A stretch of 64,000 bases of DNA from positions 310,001 to 374,000 of the forward strand of contig NZ_JAAORF010000001.1 of assembly GCF_017696275.1 (NCBI RefSeq), read 5' to 3'. The notes under the pieces are model-generated. The model was not told where the DNA came from. It did not search any database and was given only the letters and a program-made list of their open reading frames with translations. The translations under genes and the position numbers were made by a program. Positions 56,527 through 64,000 of this stretch are shown here, piece by piece. Each line of letters begins with the position of its first letter. The stretch's first letter is position 1. Source of the DNA: Prochlorococcus marinus XMU1405 (GTDB lineage Bacteria; Cyanobacteriota; Cyanobacteriia; PCC-6307; Cyanobiaceae).

Positions 56527-57690
56527 TCAGAATTTAGTTAAAGCAAATAAAATGTCCGAGATTAAATCGTTTGTATCTTCACATCCAATTGATAATCTGA
56601 TAAGAGCATCATCTATCCCTAGCAGATTTTTTGTTTTGTCATCAACAGAAGCATGAGTCATTGTTGCAGGGTGACAAATTAAACTTTCAACTCCTCCAAG
56701 GCTTTCTGCTAAAGAGAAATATTTGAGAGATTTGCAAAATTTAAAAGTATCCTCTTTATTTAAATTTAATTTTAAAGTGATCATTGAACCTCCAGATTTC
56801 ATTTGTGATTTTGCTAAATTAAATTGTGGATGTTCTTGATTAAAAGGGTAAATTATTTCACTAATTATTTTATGATTCCCTAATTCTTCAGAAATAAATT
56901 CTGCACTTTTAGTTTGTTGTTCGATTCTTAAAGGAAGAGTTTTTACTCCTCTCGTAATGAGCCAACTATCAAAAGGAGATGGTTGAAGCCCGAGAGCTTT
57001 TTGAGAGAAAAGCATCTTACTATTCCATTCCTCATTATTTGTCAGTACTGCTCCGCCAAGTGCGTCACTATGCCCATTAATGAATTTTGTGGTGCTTACA
57101 ACCGATAGTGTTGCACCAAGGTCCAATGGTTTTTGAATAAGCGCTGTAGAAAATGTGTTGTCTACAACTACTGGTATTTCGAGTTTATTCGCTTCATCAC
57201 AAATCGCCTTAATATCAAGTACTTTCAAAAGTGGATTAGTTGGACTTTCTAGCCATATCAAGGTTGGCTCGAAGTTTGAAATTTTTTTGATATTATTTTC
57301 GTTTGTAAAATCTGTGTATAAAACTTCTAGTCCAAATTTCTTGAAAACTTTTTCGAACATCCTCACTGTACAACCATAGAGATTTGACTCGCAGAGTATC
57401 TTGTCTCCTGATTTTAGTGTTGATGAAATTGCAGTTACTGCGCTAATTCCAGATCCAAAAACTGTACAGTATTTAGAATCTTCTATTGATTTAAGGATGT
57501 TTTCTAGAATTCTAAAGTTTGGATTGCCTGATCTGGTGTAGTCGAAATGATCTTTATTTCCATGTTTGAAAGTAGATGTAGAAAAAATAGGAGGCATAAC
57601 GCATCCAGTTTCTTCTGCAAATGTTTCCCCATGATGAATAGATAAGGTCTTAAAACCTGGCTTTTTTATATTATTTTCCTTATTTCCCAT
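56527..57690 (-). CDS. metB: Cystathionine gamma-synthase/lyase-type enzyme
   Basis: A 387-residue PLP enzyme. The PLP lysine is in VVSTTKFINGHSDALGGAV; DYTRSGNPNFRILENIL, WLESPTNPLLKVLDIKAI and ESLGGVESLICHPATMTHAS are family hallmarks. Synthase and lyase cannot be separated by eye. It is the first of the pair, the second being the 489-aa protein. Confidence 0.88.
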   Translation of the reverse strand: MGNKENNIKKPGFKTLSIHHGETFAEETGCVMPPIFSTSTFKHGNKDHFDYTRSGNPNFRILENILKSIEDSKYCTVFGSGISAVTAISSTLKSGDKILCESNLYGCTVRMFEKVFKKFGLEVLYTDFTNENNIKKISNFEPTLIWLESPTNPLLKVLDIKAICDEANKLEIPVVVDNTFSTALIQKPLDLGATLSVVSTTKFINGHSDALGGAVLTNNEEWNSKMLFSQKALGLQPSPFDSWLITRGVKTLPLRIEQQTKSAEFISEELGNHKIISEIIYPFNQEHPQFNLAKSQMKSGGSMITLKLNLNKEDTFKFCKSLKYFSLAESLGGVESLICHPATMTHASVDDKTKNLLGIDDALIRLSIGCEDTNDLISDILFALTKF

Positions 57691-57714
57691 TATTTTTAAA
57701 AATAAGAATTAAAT

Positions 57715-57746
57715 TAAATCTCTCTTTTTAAAAAATGAGAGATTTA
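57715..57746 (-). terminator. Likely terminator after rpsD
   Basis: A 10-bp stem TAAATCTCTC/GAGAGATTTA (57715-57724 and 57737-57746) around an AT-rich 12-nt loop, between the rpsD stop (57768) and metB. The downstream T tract is interrupted, so strength is uncertain. Confidence 0.55.
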
Positions 57747-57767
57747 ATAATCCAAACAAAAGTAGAA

Positions 57768-58376
57768 TTAAACTTTTCTTGAATAATATTCAACAACTAG
57801 TAGTTCGTTTATTTCAAGAGCCACCCACTCTCTATCGCATTTCCCATTTATTTTTCCCGTTAATTTAGGCTTGTCTAAATCAAGATGAGGCGGGACATTT
57901 GCTAATCCAGGGAATTCTATATTACCTTCAACAAGTTTTTTGCTTGCTTTGTTTTCTTTAATTCCGATTTCATCGCCTGATTTGCATTGATAACCAGCAA
58001 TATCAAGAACCTTTCCATTAACGGTTACATGGCCATGATTTACTAATTGTCTTGAGCCTGGAATGGTACCTCCAAAACCTAATCTAAAACAAACATTATC
58101 AAGTCTGTTTTCTAAAAGTCTTAGTAGGTTAGTACCTGTAGATCCTTCTTGAGCTCTTGCTTTTTTCACATAACGTACTAGTTGTTTTTCAGAAACTCCA
58201 TAATTAAACCTAAGTTTCTGCTTTTCTTCTAGACGAATTGCATATTCTGATCGCTTGCGACGGGCTTGGCCGTGCTGACCTGGAGGATTAGACTTCTTTG
58301 AAGCTTTCCTGGTGAGACCTGGTAGTTCTCCCAAGCGACGCGTAACCCTTAATCTGGGGCCGCGGTATCTTGACAT
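57768..58376 (-). CDS. rpsD: 30S ribosomal protein S4
   Basis: A 202-residue primary 16S-binding protein. It begins [20 protein letters not shown] and has the S4 RNA-binding domain ([31 protein letters not shown]). No zinc-type cysteines (C- form). Monocistronic, divergent from yidD. Confidence 0.98.
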   Translation of the reverse strand: MSRYRGPRLRVTRRLGELPGLTRKASKKSNPPGQHGQARRKRSEYAIRLEEKQKLRFNYGVSEKQLVRYVKKARAQEGSTGTNLLRLLENRLDNVCFRLGFGGTIPGSRQLVNHGHVTVNGKVLDIAGYQCKSGDEIGIKENKASKKLVEGNIEFPGLANVPPHLDLDKPKLTGKINGKCDREWVALEINELLVVEYYSRKV

Positions 58377-58471
58377 AATTTTAAATTAAATAAAAAATTG
58401 CAATAAATTGGATAATTGATTAAATTCAATTAAACTAATTACTACTGGAAATATTATTTTACATCATTAAA

Positions 58472-58708
58472 GTGTTCAAAACTATTAATAAATCAATTAC
58501 TTCTATGCTTCTTTTTATGATTGCGTTTTATCAAAAGTGGTTTTCTCCTTTTTTTGGGCCAAGATGCAGATTTATTCCAAGTTGCAGCTCTTATGGATAT
58601 GAGGCAATTACTAGACATGGTCCCTGGAAGGGAGGGTGGTTAACTTTAAAAAGATTAAGCAGATGTCATCCTTTAACTCCCTGTGGATGTGACCCTGTGC
58701 CTGACTAA
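58472..58708 (+). CDS. yidD: Membrane protein insertion efficiency factor YidD
   Basis: A 78-residue protein from GTG. The conserved core is [28 protein letters not shown] and [16 protein letters not shown], with its cysteines. Works with YidC at the membrane. Heads a unit with the thioredoxin-fold gene (4 bp away) and murE. Confidence 0.94.
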   Translation: MFKTINKSITSMLLFMIAFYQKWFSPFFGPRCRFIPSCSSYGYEAITRHGPWKGGWLTLKRLSRCHPLTPCGCDPVPD

Positions 58709-58712
58709 ATGA

Positions 58713-59015
58713 ATGAAAATATTTATTTTTGTTAGGCAGGGATGTTGCCTTTGTGATTCATTAAAAAATAAACTTGCAAAAATAAATCTTTATGAGTTAT
58801 TCCCTAATCTAGAGGAGCTTAAAGAAATTGATATTGATAGGGTCGATTTATATAAAGATAAATATAAAAAATATGATTATGAAGTACCTGTTATTGCTGT
58901 TGAAAGAATTAGGTCTGAGGAGATCATAGAATTGCCTCGCATTTCTCCAAGATTAAAAGATGATCTATTAAAGAATTGGTTTCATAAAAATATTACTACC
59001 ATTCTGGAGAAATAA
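58713..59015 (+). CDS. Glutaredoxin-like (DUF836) protein
   Basis: A 100-residue thioredoxin-fold protein. The redox motif is QGCCLCDSLK near residue 10, and the cis-proline strand VPVIAVE is at about 66. The DUF836 family is uncharacterised; thiol-disulfide exchange is likely. In the frame from ATG 58713; the ATG at 58709 is in a different frame. murE follows 9 bp later. Confidence 0.85.
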   Translation: MKIFIFVRQGCCLCDSLKNKLAKINLYELFPNLEELKEIDIDRVDLYKDKYKKYDYEVPVIAVERIRSEEIIELPRISPRLKDDLLKNWFHKNITTILEK

Positions 59016-59024
59016 TTTTTTTAT

Positions 59025-60557
59025 ATGAGATCTATAAAATTACATAAACTTTTAGATTTGGTAGGAATTATTCCTTCATTAAATCTTATCGATCAAGAAA
59101 TTAATAATATTTCTTTTAACTCTAAAGAAGTACAAAAAGGAACTTTATTTTTAGGAATGCCTGGTTTAAATGTTGATGGAGGAAAATTTTGTATTGAGGC
59201 TATTGAAAATGGCGCGGAGGCTGCCATTATTGGGTCTGCTGCAAAAGAGAAAATTGGATCTATTGATCGAGAAAGGATTTTGGTTATTGAGGATAATTTA
59301 GATTATATTTTTGGTCAAATTGTCGCTGAGTTTTGGAATAGGCCTTCAAGAAAACTTAAACTTATTGGTGTTACTGGTACAAATGGGAAAACGACAATCA
59401 CTTTCTTATTGGAATATCTTTTAAAAAAATTAGGGAAAAAGACTGCATTATTTGGGACCCTGTTTAATAGATGGCCTGGCTTCTCAGAAGTGGCTTCTCA
59501 TACAACTGATTTCGCTGATAAACTTCAAAAGAAATTAAATGCTGCTGTTGAGGCAGAATCTGAATTCGCGATATTAGAGGTAAGTTCACATTCTATTGCT
59601 CAAAACAGGATATCAGGATGCGAATTTGAGGCGGCTATTTTTACTAATTTAACTCAAGATCATCTTGATTATCACTCAGATATGGAATCATATTTTCAAA
59701 CAAAAAGAAAATTATTCTTCCCACCTTACTTAAAAGAAAAAGATGGGATTTGTGTATTAAATCATGATGACCATTGGATATCTAAATTATCATCTGATCT
59801 TGAAAAAAGATCTTTATTAGTCTCTACAAAGATTACTGAAAGTCAATTTGAAAATGATGATTTTTTTTTCGTAACAGATAAAAAATTTACTGAAAGTGGT
59901 TCCACCTGTATTTTTCATACACCTAGGGAAAAAATTCAACTTTTTGTTCCACTTGTGGGTGAATTTAATTTAATGAATGCGATTCAAGCAATAACAATTT
60001 TGTATAAATTTAATTTTTCGTTAAAAGATCTATCAAAGTTAATACAATCTTTCCCTGGTGCTCCTGGGAGAATGGAGAAAATACAAATTGATAATAATAA
60101 CGTTTCAAGATCTCTTCCAACAGTAATTGTTGATTATGCCCACACTCCTGATGGATTAAAAAAAGTTTTGCAATCAATTAAAAAACTTTGTGAAGGGAAA
60201 ATAATAACTGTTTTTGGCTGTGGCGGAGATCGTGATCGTAGTAAAAGACCTTTAATGGGATCAATAGCTGAAGAGTTGTCTGATCAACTTTTTATAACTT
60301 CAGATAATCCAAGATCAGAAGAACCCCAAAGGATAGTAAATGATATTTTGATGGGTATAAAAAAAAGAGAAAAAATAACAATTGAAATTGATAGATTTAA
60401 AGCAATAAATGAATCTATTAAATTTGCCAAAAAAAAAGATATTGTTTTAATTGCAGGTAAAGGACATGAAGACTACCAAATTCTCAATGATAAAGTTATT
60501 AATTTTGATGATAGAAAAATAGCTTATAAATTATTAAAAGAAAAAAATAAATCTTAA
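59025..60557 (+). CDS. murE: UDP-MurNAc-tripeptide synthetase MurE
   Basis: A 510-residue ligase adding meso-diaminopimelate in peptidoglycan synthesis. P-loop GVTGTNGKTT is at residues 115-124; the diaminopimelate-specificity motif DNPR is in TSDNPRSEEP. VDYAHTPDGLKKVL is also conserved. Last of the yidD unit. Confidence 0.96.
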   Translation: MRSIKLHKLLDLVGIIPSLNLIDQEINNISFNSKEVQKGTLFLGMPGLNVDGGKFCIEAIENGAEAAIIGSAAKEKIGSIDRERILVIEDNLDYIFGQIVAEFWNRPSRKLKLIGVTGTNGKTTITFLLEYLLKKLGKKTALFGTLFNRWPGFSEVASHTTDFADKLQKKLNAAVEAESEFAILEVSSHSIAQNRISGCEFEAAIFTNLTQDHLDYHSDMESYFQTKRKLFFPPYLKEKDGICVLNHDDHWISKLSSDLEKRSLLVSTKITESQFENDDFFFVTDKKFTESGSTCIFHTPREKIQLFVPLVGEFNLMNAIQAITILYKFNFSLKDLSKLIQSFPGAPGRMEKIQIDNNNVSRSLPTVIVDYAHTPDGLKKVLQSIKKLCEGKIITVFGCGGDRDRSKRPLMGSIAEELSDQLFITSDNPRSEEPQRIVNDILMGIKKREKITIEIDRFKAINESIKFAKKKDIVLIAGKGHEDYQILNDKVINFDDRKIAYKLLKEKNKS

Positions 60558-60641
60558 TAAATTTTCCTAATCAAATAAGTAAGATCTTTACGCAAATCAC
60601 AAGAAAAGTTTCTTAGAATCAATGAAGTTATTTTTAATAAA

Positions 60642-61346
60642 ATGAAAGGCTTAGCCTTAGTTGTAGGTGCAGGTGGAATTGGAACACAACTAGCTAAAGA
60701 TCTGAATGAAAGTGAAAAAGATTTAGATGTTGTTTTGTGTGGAAGACAAAGTGAATTTAATCCTTTTTGGGAATTAGACATAGAGGATTCTCAATCCCTT
60801 TTGCAGTTGAAAAATAAAATATCAAATCATCCTTCAAAATTGAGGCTAGTTGTTAATGCTACAGGTAGACTTCATAGTGATTCTCTTCAACCAGAAAAAA
60901 GATTACAACATCTTGATAAAAAAAATATGATGGAAAGTTTTTCAATAAATGCCTTTTCTCCTATTTTATTAGCTAAAGCGATTGAAGAATTTATACCAAA
61001 AGATTTTGATTTTAATTTTGCAAGTGTAAGTGCAAGAGTTGGTAGCATTGGAGATAATCAAACTGGAGGTTGGTATTCATATAGAGCTGCAAAATCTGCG
61101 CAAAATCAGTTTTTTAAATCTTTAAGTATTGAATGGGCTAGACGTTTCCCAAAGGCTACTATCACATTGCTTCATCCAGGAACAGTAGATACTGATTTAT
61201 CTAGACCTTTTCATAAATTTGTTCCAGAACATAAATTATTTAGTAAAGAAAAATCCTCCCAATTCTTGATTAATATTATTAAAAATCAATCACCAGAATC
61301 TACAGGAAAATTTATTGCATGGGACAACTCGGAGATACCTTGGTAA
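60642..61346 (+). CDS. Short-chain dehydrogenase/reductase (SDR)
   Basis: A 234-residue SDR of the CsgA-like group. The cofactor motif is VVGAGGIGTQLAKDL; catalytic Tyr and Lys are in GGWYSYRAAKSAQNQFF; the PG turn is LLHPGTVDTDLSRPF. NADP is likely; substrate unknown. 84 bp after murE. Confidence 0.88.
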   Translation: MKGLALVVGAGGIGTQLAKDLNESEKDLDVVLCGRQSEFNPFWELDIEDSQSLLQLKNKISNHPSKLRLVVNATGRLHSDSLQPEKRLQHLDKKNMMESFSINAFSPILLAKAIEEFIPKDFDFNFASVSARVGSIGDNQTGGWYSYRAAKSAQNQFFKSLSIEWARRFPKATITLLHPGTVDTDLSRPFHKFVPEHKLFSKEKSSQFLINIIKNQSPESTGKFIAWDNSEIPW

Positions 61347-61374
61347 ACTAAATTTTTTTTATATCAATAGATCT

Positions 61375-62550
61375 TTAAGTCAATATTTTTTTTATTTCTC
61401 TAGCAAGTAAATCAACCTCAGCTTCTGTAGTCATTTGATGTACGCATGCTCTAAACCATTTTGGATCTTCTAAAACTCTAATCCAAATTTTCTCTTCTCC
61501 AAGTTTCTTTACAAATTTATCCTTATCTTTAATATTTTCGATATTAAAACTAACAATCCCATTTAAATATTTTTTTTCTAAAACTAATTCAACACCCTTT
61601 AATTGATTTAATTCATCCCAAAGTTTCCCACTTAATTTTTTGATATTTTTGTTTTTTTCTTTTTCATGGCAGTCTTTATCCAAAAGATCTAAAGAATTCC
61701 GGAGCCCAGCAAGTAAAGGAATACAAGAGGTAGCTATTTCAAATTTCCTTGCATCATCATGAAAAAGATTATCTGAAGGCTCGTAAATGCCTTGTTCTTT
61801 TTTTAATGATTTCCAACCAATTATTGTTGGATCTGTTTCATGAATAAATCTATCTGAGACATAAATGGCTCCAAGCCCTTCTGGGCCACAGGCCCATTTA
61901 TGAGAAGTTATTGAATATAAATCAGAATAAAAAACTTCTTTTTCAATATTTATGTGCCCAAAGGTTTGAGCACCATCAACAAGTAAATAAGAATCTTCTC
62001 GATTATTTTTTAATTCGATAGAAATTTGTTTTAAAGGAATTTTATATCCAAAGTTCCATAAGATATGAGAAATAATTAGGATCTTAGTCTTACTATTTAG
62101 ATTTTTCAAAATCTCTAAAATTATATTTTCGTCGTTTAGATTTTTAATTTTTTGGATTGGCAAAATTTTGAATATTAATTTATTTCTTCTGCAAAATTCT
62201 CGACTTGCAGCCACTACTCCAGGATGTTCACAGTCACTTATTAACAACTCTTCTCCCTCTTCTACTTTTATTCCCCAAAAGGGCAAAATCATACCGGAAG
62301 AGATATTTTCGGTAAAAGCTACATTCTTTGAATTGACACCTAATTTTTGCGCAATGATTCTTTTTGTGGTCAATATTTCTTTGTAAATAAAAGGCCACAT
62401 ATCATTGGTAAATGGTCCTAAATCTTGGATAATTTCCCAAGTTTTAACTATTGCTTCTAGAGAAGATTTTGGTAATGGTCCTTGACCGCCATAGTTGAAA
62501 TAATACTTATTTTTTAATGCGGGTATTTGATCTCTTAGATTATTTCTCAT
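61375..62550 (-). CDS. Class V aminotransferase (cysteine desulfurase-like)
   Basis: A 391-residue fold type I PLP enzyme: SGMILPFWGIKV, ILWNFGYKIPLKQIS, LLVDGAQTFGHINIE with the PLP Asp, and SHKWACGPEGLGAIYVS with the PLP lysine. No clear catalytic cysteine loop, so it may be an isopenicillin-epimerase-like or C-S lyase relative rather than IscS. Convergent with the SDR. Confidence 0.86.
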   Translation of the reverse strand: MRNNLRDQIPALKNKYYFNYGGQGPLPKSSLEAIVKTWEIIQDLGPFTNDMWPFIYKEILTTKRIIAQKLGVNSKNVAFTENISSGMILPFWGIKVEEGEELLISDCEHPGVVAASREFCRRNKLIFKILPIQKIKNLNDENIILEILKNLNSKTKILIISHILWNFGYKIPLKQISIELKNNREDSYLLVDGAQTFGHINIEKEVFYSDLYSITSHKWACGPEGLGAIYVSDRFIHETDPTIIGWKSLKKEQGIYEPSDNLFHDDARKFEIATSCIPLLAGLRNSLDLLDKDCHEKEKNKNIKKLSGKLWDELNQLKGVELVLEKKYLNGIVSFNIENIKDKDKFVKKLGEEKIWIRVLEDPKWFRACVHQMTTEAEVDLLAREIKKILT

Positions 62551-62586
62551 GGAAATTTATATTATATTTTCAACTCTTGAATTTTT

Positions 62587-63381
62587 TTAAATATTGCCCA
62601 CTAAAGTTACTGTTCTAAATTCAATATCCTCAATTACTTTCCAAGGTTTAGTACTCCTTTCTGCAAATTTTAAATTTTTAAATCCTAGTTCTTTAAAATC
62701 ACTTATAAACTCTGGCTCGTACCATGCTCCACTAATACATCCTGTCCATAAATCATGATCATTTTGCAATCTTAAAGGAACTTTTTTGTTAGAGACGATA
62801 TCGCTAATTGCAATTCTTCCATTATCGTTTAAAACTCTTTTTATGTTATTTAAAAGGTTATTTCTAGATTCTGGACTTACCAAGTTTAAAACGCAATTAC
62901 TTAAAATAATATCAACTGATTTATCTGCGATTAATGGATTTAAATCTTTATCTAGTACATCAAGTTTTTCAATTGAACCTTCTAGAAATTCTGTATTGTT
63001 GAAACCTATATTTTTTGTAACTTCTTTAGAGGCTGATCTTGATAAAGAAAGCATGTCAGGATTCTGATCAACTCCAATAACTTTCCCTTCTTTCCCAACA
63101 ATTTGGGCACAAATGAAAGCATTTTTGCCGCTACCACTTCCAAGGTCTAAGACTATATCATTTTTTTGAACATATTTTGTTGGATCACCACACCCATAGT
63201 CTCTTTCTATTACCTCTTGAGGAATTGCTTCAAGTAAAACGGGATTAAACCCAACTGGTGTACAAAGACAACTTTCTTTTTCTTGTGCGGCTGAGCCATA
63301 TCTTTCTTGAATCGCATCTTTATGATCGAATTGATTAGGTGCTTTATTCGATGTGTTTGTATTACAGCAACTTTCAGACAT
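62587..63381 (-). CDS. arsM: Arsenite methyltransferase-like (ArsM) SAM enzyme
   Basis: The frame opens at 63414, but ATG 63379-63381 (MSESCCNTNTSNKAPNQFDH) is preferred, as the upstream codons lie in a terminator. The product is 264 aa. SAM motif DLGSGSGKNAFICAQ; ArsM-type cysteines in RDYGCGDPTKYV, LSNCVLNLVSPES and WTGCISGAWYEPEF match those that bind As(III). It would methylate arsenite taken up with phosphate analogues. Confidence 0.85.
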   Translation of the reverse strand: MSESCCNTNTSNKAPNQFDHKDAIQERYGSAAQEKESCLCTPVGFNPVLLEAIPQEVIERDYGCGDPTKYVQKNDIVLDLGSGSGKNAFICAQIVGKEGKVIGVDQNPDMLSLSRSASKEVTKNIGFNNTEFLEGSIEKLDVLDKDLNPLIADKSVDIILSNCVLNLVSPESRNNLLNNIKRVLNDNGRIAISDIVSNKKVPLRLQNDHDLWTGCISGAWYEPEFISDFKELGFKNLKFAERSTKPWKVIEDIEFRTVTLVGNI

Positions 63382-63421
63382 ATTTTTTAAAGGACTCTTG
63401 ATAAATATAGCCAAAAAAAAA

Positions 63422-63438
63422 GCCCCTGAAAAAGGGGC
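63422..63438 (-). terminator. Terminator of the DUF4278 gene
   Basis: Stem GCCCCT/AGGGGC (63422-63427 and 63433-63438) with a GAAAA loop. On the minus strand it is followed by nine T (63413-63421). It lies between the DUF4278 and arsM-like genes. Confidence 0.85.
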
Positions 63439-63458
63439 CTTTAATTTGTTTAGTTAAA

Positions 63459-63632
63459 TTATTTAGTGTAATTAACACCTCTGTAATTTAATTCTGCTTT
63501 TTCATTACTTGAAGAAGCGTCATCCATTCTGTTGGTGTATACGTTTCTTCTATAGGTAAGTTCAACAAGTTGCTTTTTAGCAGCTTCTTTGTTTTGAACG
63601 TAGTTTTTACCTCTGTAAGTTAAAGTAGTCAT
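63459..63632 (-). CDS. DUF4278 microprotein, PirA-like
   Basis: ATG 63630-63632 (MTTLTYRGKNYVQNKEAAKK) starts a 57-aa product; the longer frame from 63668 runs into the leader RNA. It has three copies of the DUF4278 motif L-(T/N)-Y-R-(G/R)-x-x-Y, at residues 4, about 28 and about 50. PirA of Synechocystis, which binds PII and moderates arginine synthesis, belongs to this family. The upstream riboswitch-like leader supports a nitrogen role. Its own terminator is at 63422. Confidence 0.78.
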   Translation of the reverse strand: MTTLTYRGKNYVQNKEAAKKQLVELTYRRNVYTNRMDDASSSNEKAELNYRGVNYTK

Positions 63633-63660
63633 GTTTCGATGTGACAAAACGGCCATCCCC

Positions 63661-63706
63661 CGTTCCATGGTATGACTCGAACTGCGCCCTCGAATGAGGG
63701 TGAACG
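63661..63706 (-). promoter_or_regulatory. Candidate glutamine riboswitch (Downstream-peptide/glnA-like)
   Basis: Reading leftwards from 63706: CGTTC, a CCCTC-ATTC-GAGGG hairpin, a single-stranded GCAGTTCGAGTCATACCAT stretch, and GAACG at 63665-63661 that closes the CGTTC stem. The P1 CGTTC/GAACG pair with an A-C-C-C inner stem is the core of the glnA and Downstream-peptide RNAs, which bind glutamine and control small proteins. Recognised by pattern only. Confidence 0.6.
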
Positions 63707-63710
63707 AAAA

Positions 63711-63724
63711 GTAGCGATTGCTAC
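63711..63724. promoter_or_regulatory. GTAN8TAC palindrome (NtcA-type site) or 5' RNA hairpin
   Basis: GTAGCGATTGCTAC is a perfect palindrome that fits the NtcA consensus GTAN8TAC. It lies between the candidate -10 box (TATAAT on the minus strand, 63736-63731) and the riboswitch, near the predicted RNA start at about 63724. NtcA here would repress, or the sequence may be just a 5' hairpin. Confidence 0.45.
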
Positions 63725-63730
63725 AAAATT

Positions 63731-63761
63731 ATTATAAACGAATTATCCTAGACATGTCTAG
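63731..63761 (-). promoter_or_regulatory. Promoter of the DUF4278 gene with operator-like palindrome
   Basis: On the minus strand TATAAT (63736-63731) is a perfect -10 box. The perfect 14-bp palindrome CTAGACATGTCTAG (63748-63761) covers the place where the -35 would be. It is therefore a likely regulator site. No -35 consensus is seen. Confidence 0.55.
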
Positions 63762-63885
63762 CTTTTACAAATAGAAACGAAGATTTAATGTTTTTTTAAT
63801 TATTATCTTAGGTAAATTTTTTTATAAATAGTCTCTAAAAAGGTTTATGTTTATATTTGTTTAATACACATGTAACTATTTATTT

Positions 63886-64000
63886 ATGACAGGTTTTTTA
63901 TATTTCTTGGGAAATACTTTAAGGTGGCCAGTTTTAAAGCCAAAAGAATTCTTTTCACTACATGCGTATTTTTCAATTGTTTATTTGATAACTTTTACTT
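63886..64000 (+). CDS. Membrane protein, 5' part only
   Basis: ATG 63886 opens a frame running out of the window: MTGFLYFLGNTLRWPVLKPK, then SLHAYFSIVYLITFT with a membrane helix beginning. The first 38 residues do not identify a family. Divergent from the DUF4278 gene. Confidence 0.5.
   Translation, partial: MTGFLYFLGNTLRWPVLKPKEFFSLHAYFSIVYLITFT

Overview
The window is AT-rich, densely packed chromosome from a marine picocyanobacterium, almost certainly high-light-adapted Prochlorococcus. The evidence is petB/petD and psaE of oxygenic photosynthesis, a plastid-type terminal oxidase, a CrtISO-like carotenoid enzyme, cyanobacterial PipX/PipY and SepF, a plastid-type pyruvate dehydrogenase E2, picocyanobacterial families (DUF1651, DUF3303, DUF3764, DUF3104), and one rRNA operon with tRNA-Ile and tRNA-Ala in the spacer. 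Strain and clade cannot be fixed from the window alone.

Layout. 1-3.6 kb: 5' part of a C-terminal processing protease (divergent), petB-petD, and a convergent neutral invertase. 3.6-9.35 kb: rRNA leader and 16S-tRNA-Ile-tRNA-Ala-23S-5S, closed by a strong terminator. 9.35-13.8 kb: mutM-psaE, a LysM protein, an aldehyde dehydrogenase and a GNAT protein. 13.8-37.4 kb: an accessory-looking tract in which a few recognisable enzymes (PTOX, CrtISO-like protein, TatA, peroxiredoxin Q, ArfB-like release factor, CPBP protease, proline iminopeptidase, photolyase, TenA-ThiD, DUF985 cupin) lie among many unannotated short genes. At least twelve of these are 28-45 aa single-helix membrane microproteins. 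Several regulatory RNA candidates lie here too. The tract ends at 37.25-37.6 kb with a decayed copy of the 3' half of tRNA-Thr beside intact tRNA-Thr and tRNA-Tyr, which looks like the scar of a tRNA-targeted integration. 37.6-64 kb: ordinary core genome with tight gene clusters: aroQ-miaE-cobI-DUF1823-der-ecfT-pipX-pipY, sepF-proC, lrtA-deoC-like-recO, lipB-acyl-activating enzyme-ylqD, PDH E2-queA, a cysteine/methionine cluster (cysK and two Cys/Met PLP enzymes), rpsD, yidD-thioredoxin-fold protein-murE-SDR, a class V aminotransferase and an ArsM-like methyltransferase.

The strongest regulatory signal is at 63.6-63.76 kb. A DUF4278 (PirA-like) microprotein gene is preceded by an RNA element closed by CGTTC/GAACG around a CCCTC/GAGGG hairpin, which resembles the glutamine riboswitch (Downstream-peptide/glnA) class. 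Next to it lie an exact GTAN8TAC palindrome (NtcA-type) and a second perfect 14-bp palindrome near the -35. Nitrogen signalling therefore appears twice here, with pipX-pipY. Other points of interest are two oppositely oriented small RNA candidates at 35.5-35.7 kb that share a complementary GATCCCCATC segment, an orphan hairpin-rich transcript candidate at 27.4-27.8 kb, a LexA-like operator at 17.15 kb, a Nif11-type leader peptide without maturation genes, and a DeoC-like protein lacking the Schiff-base lysine.

There is no CRISPR array, transposase, integrase or phage structural gene in the window.
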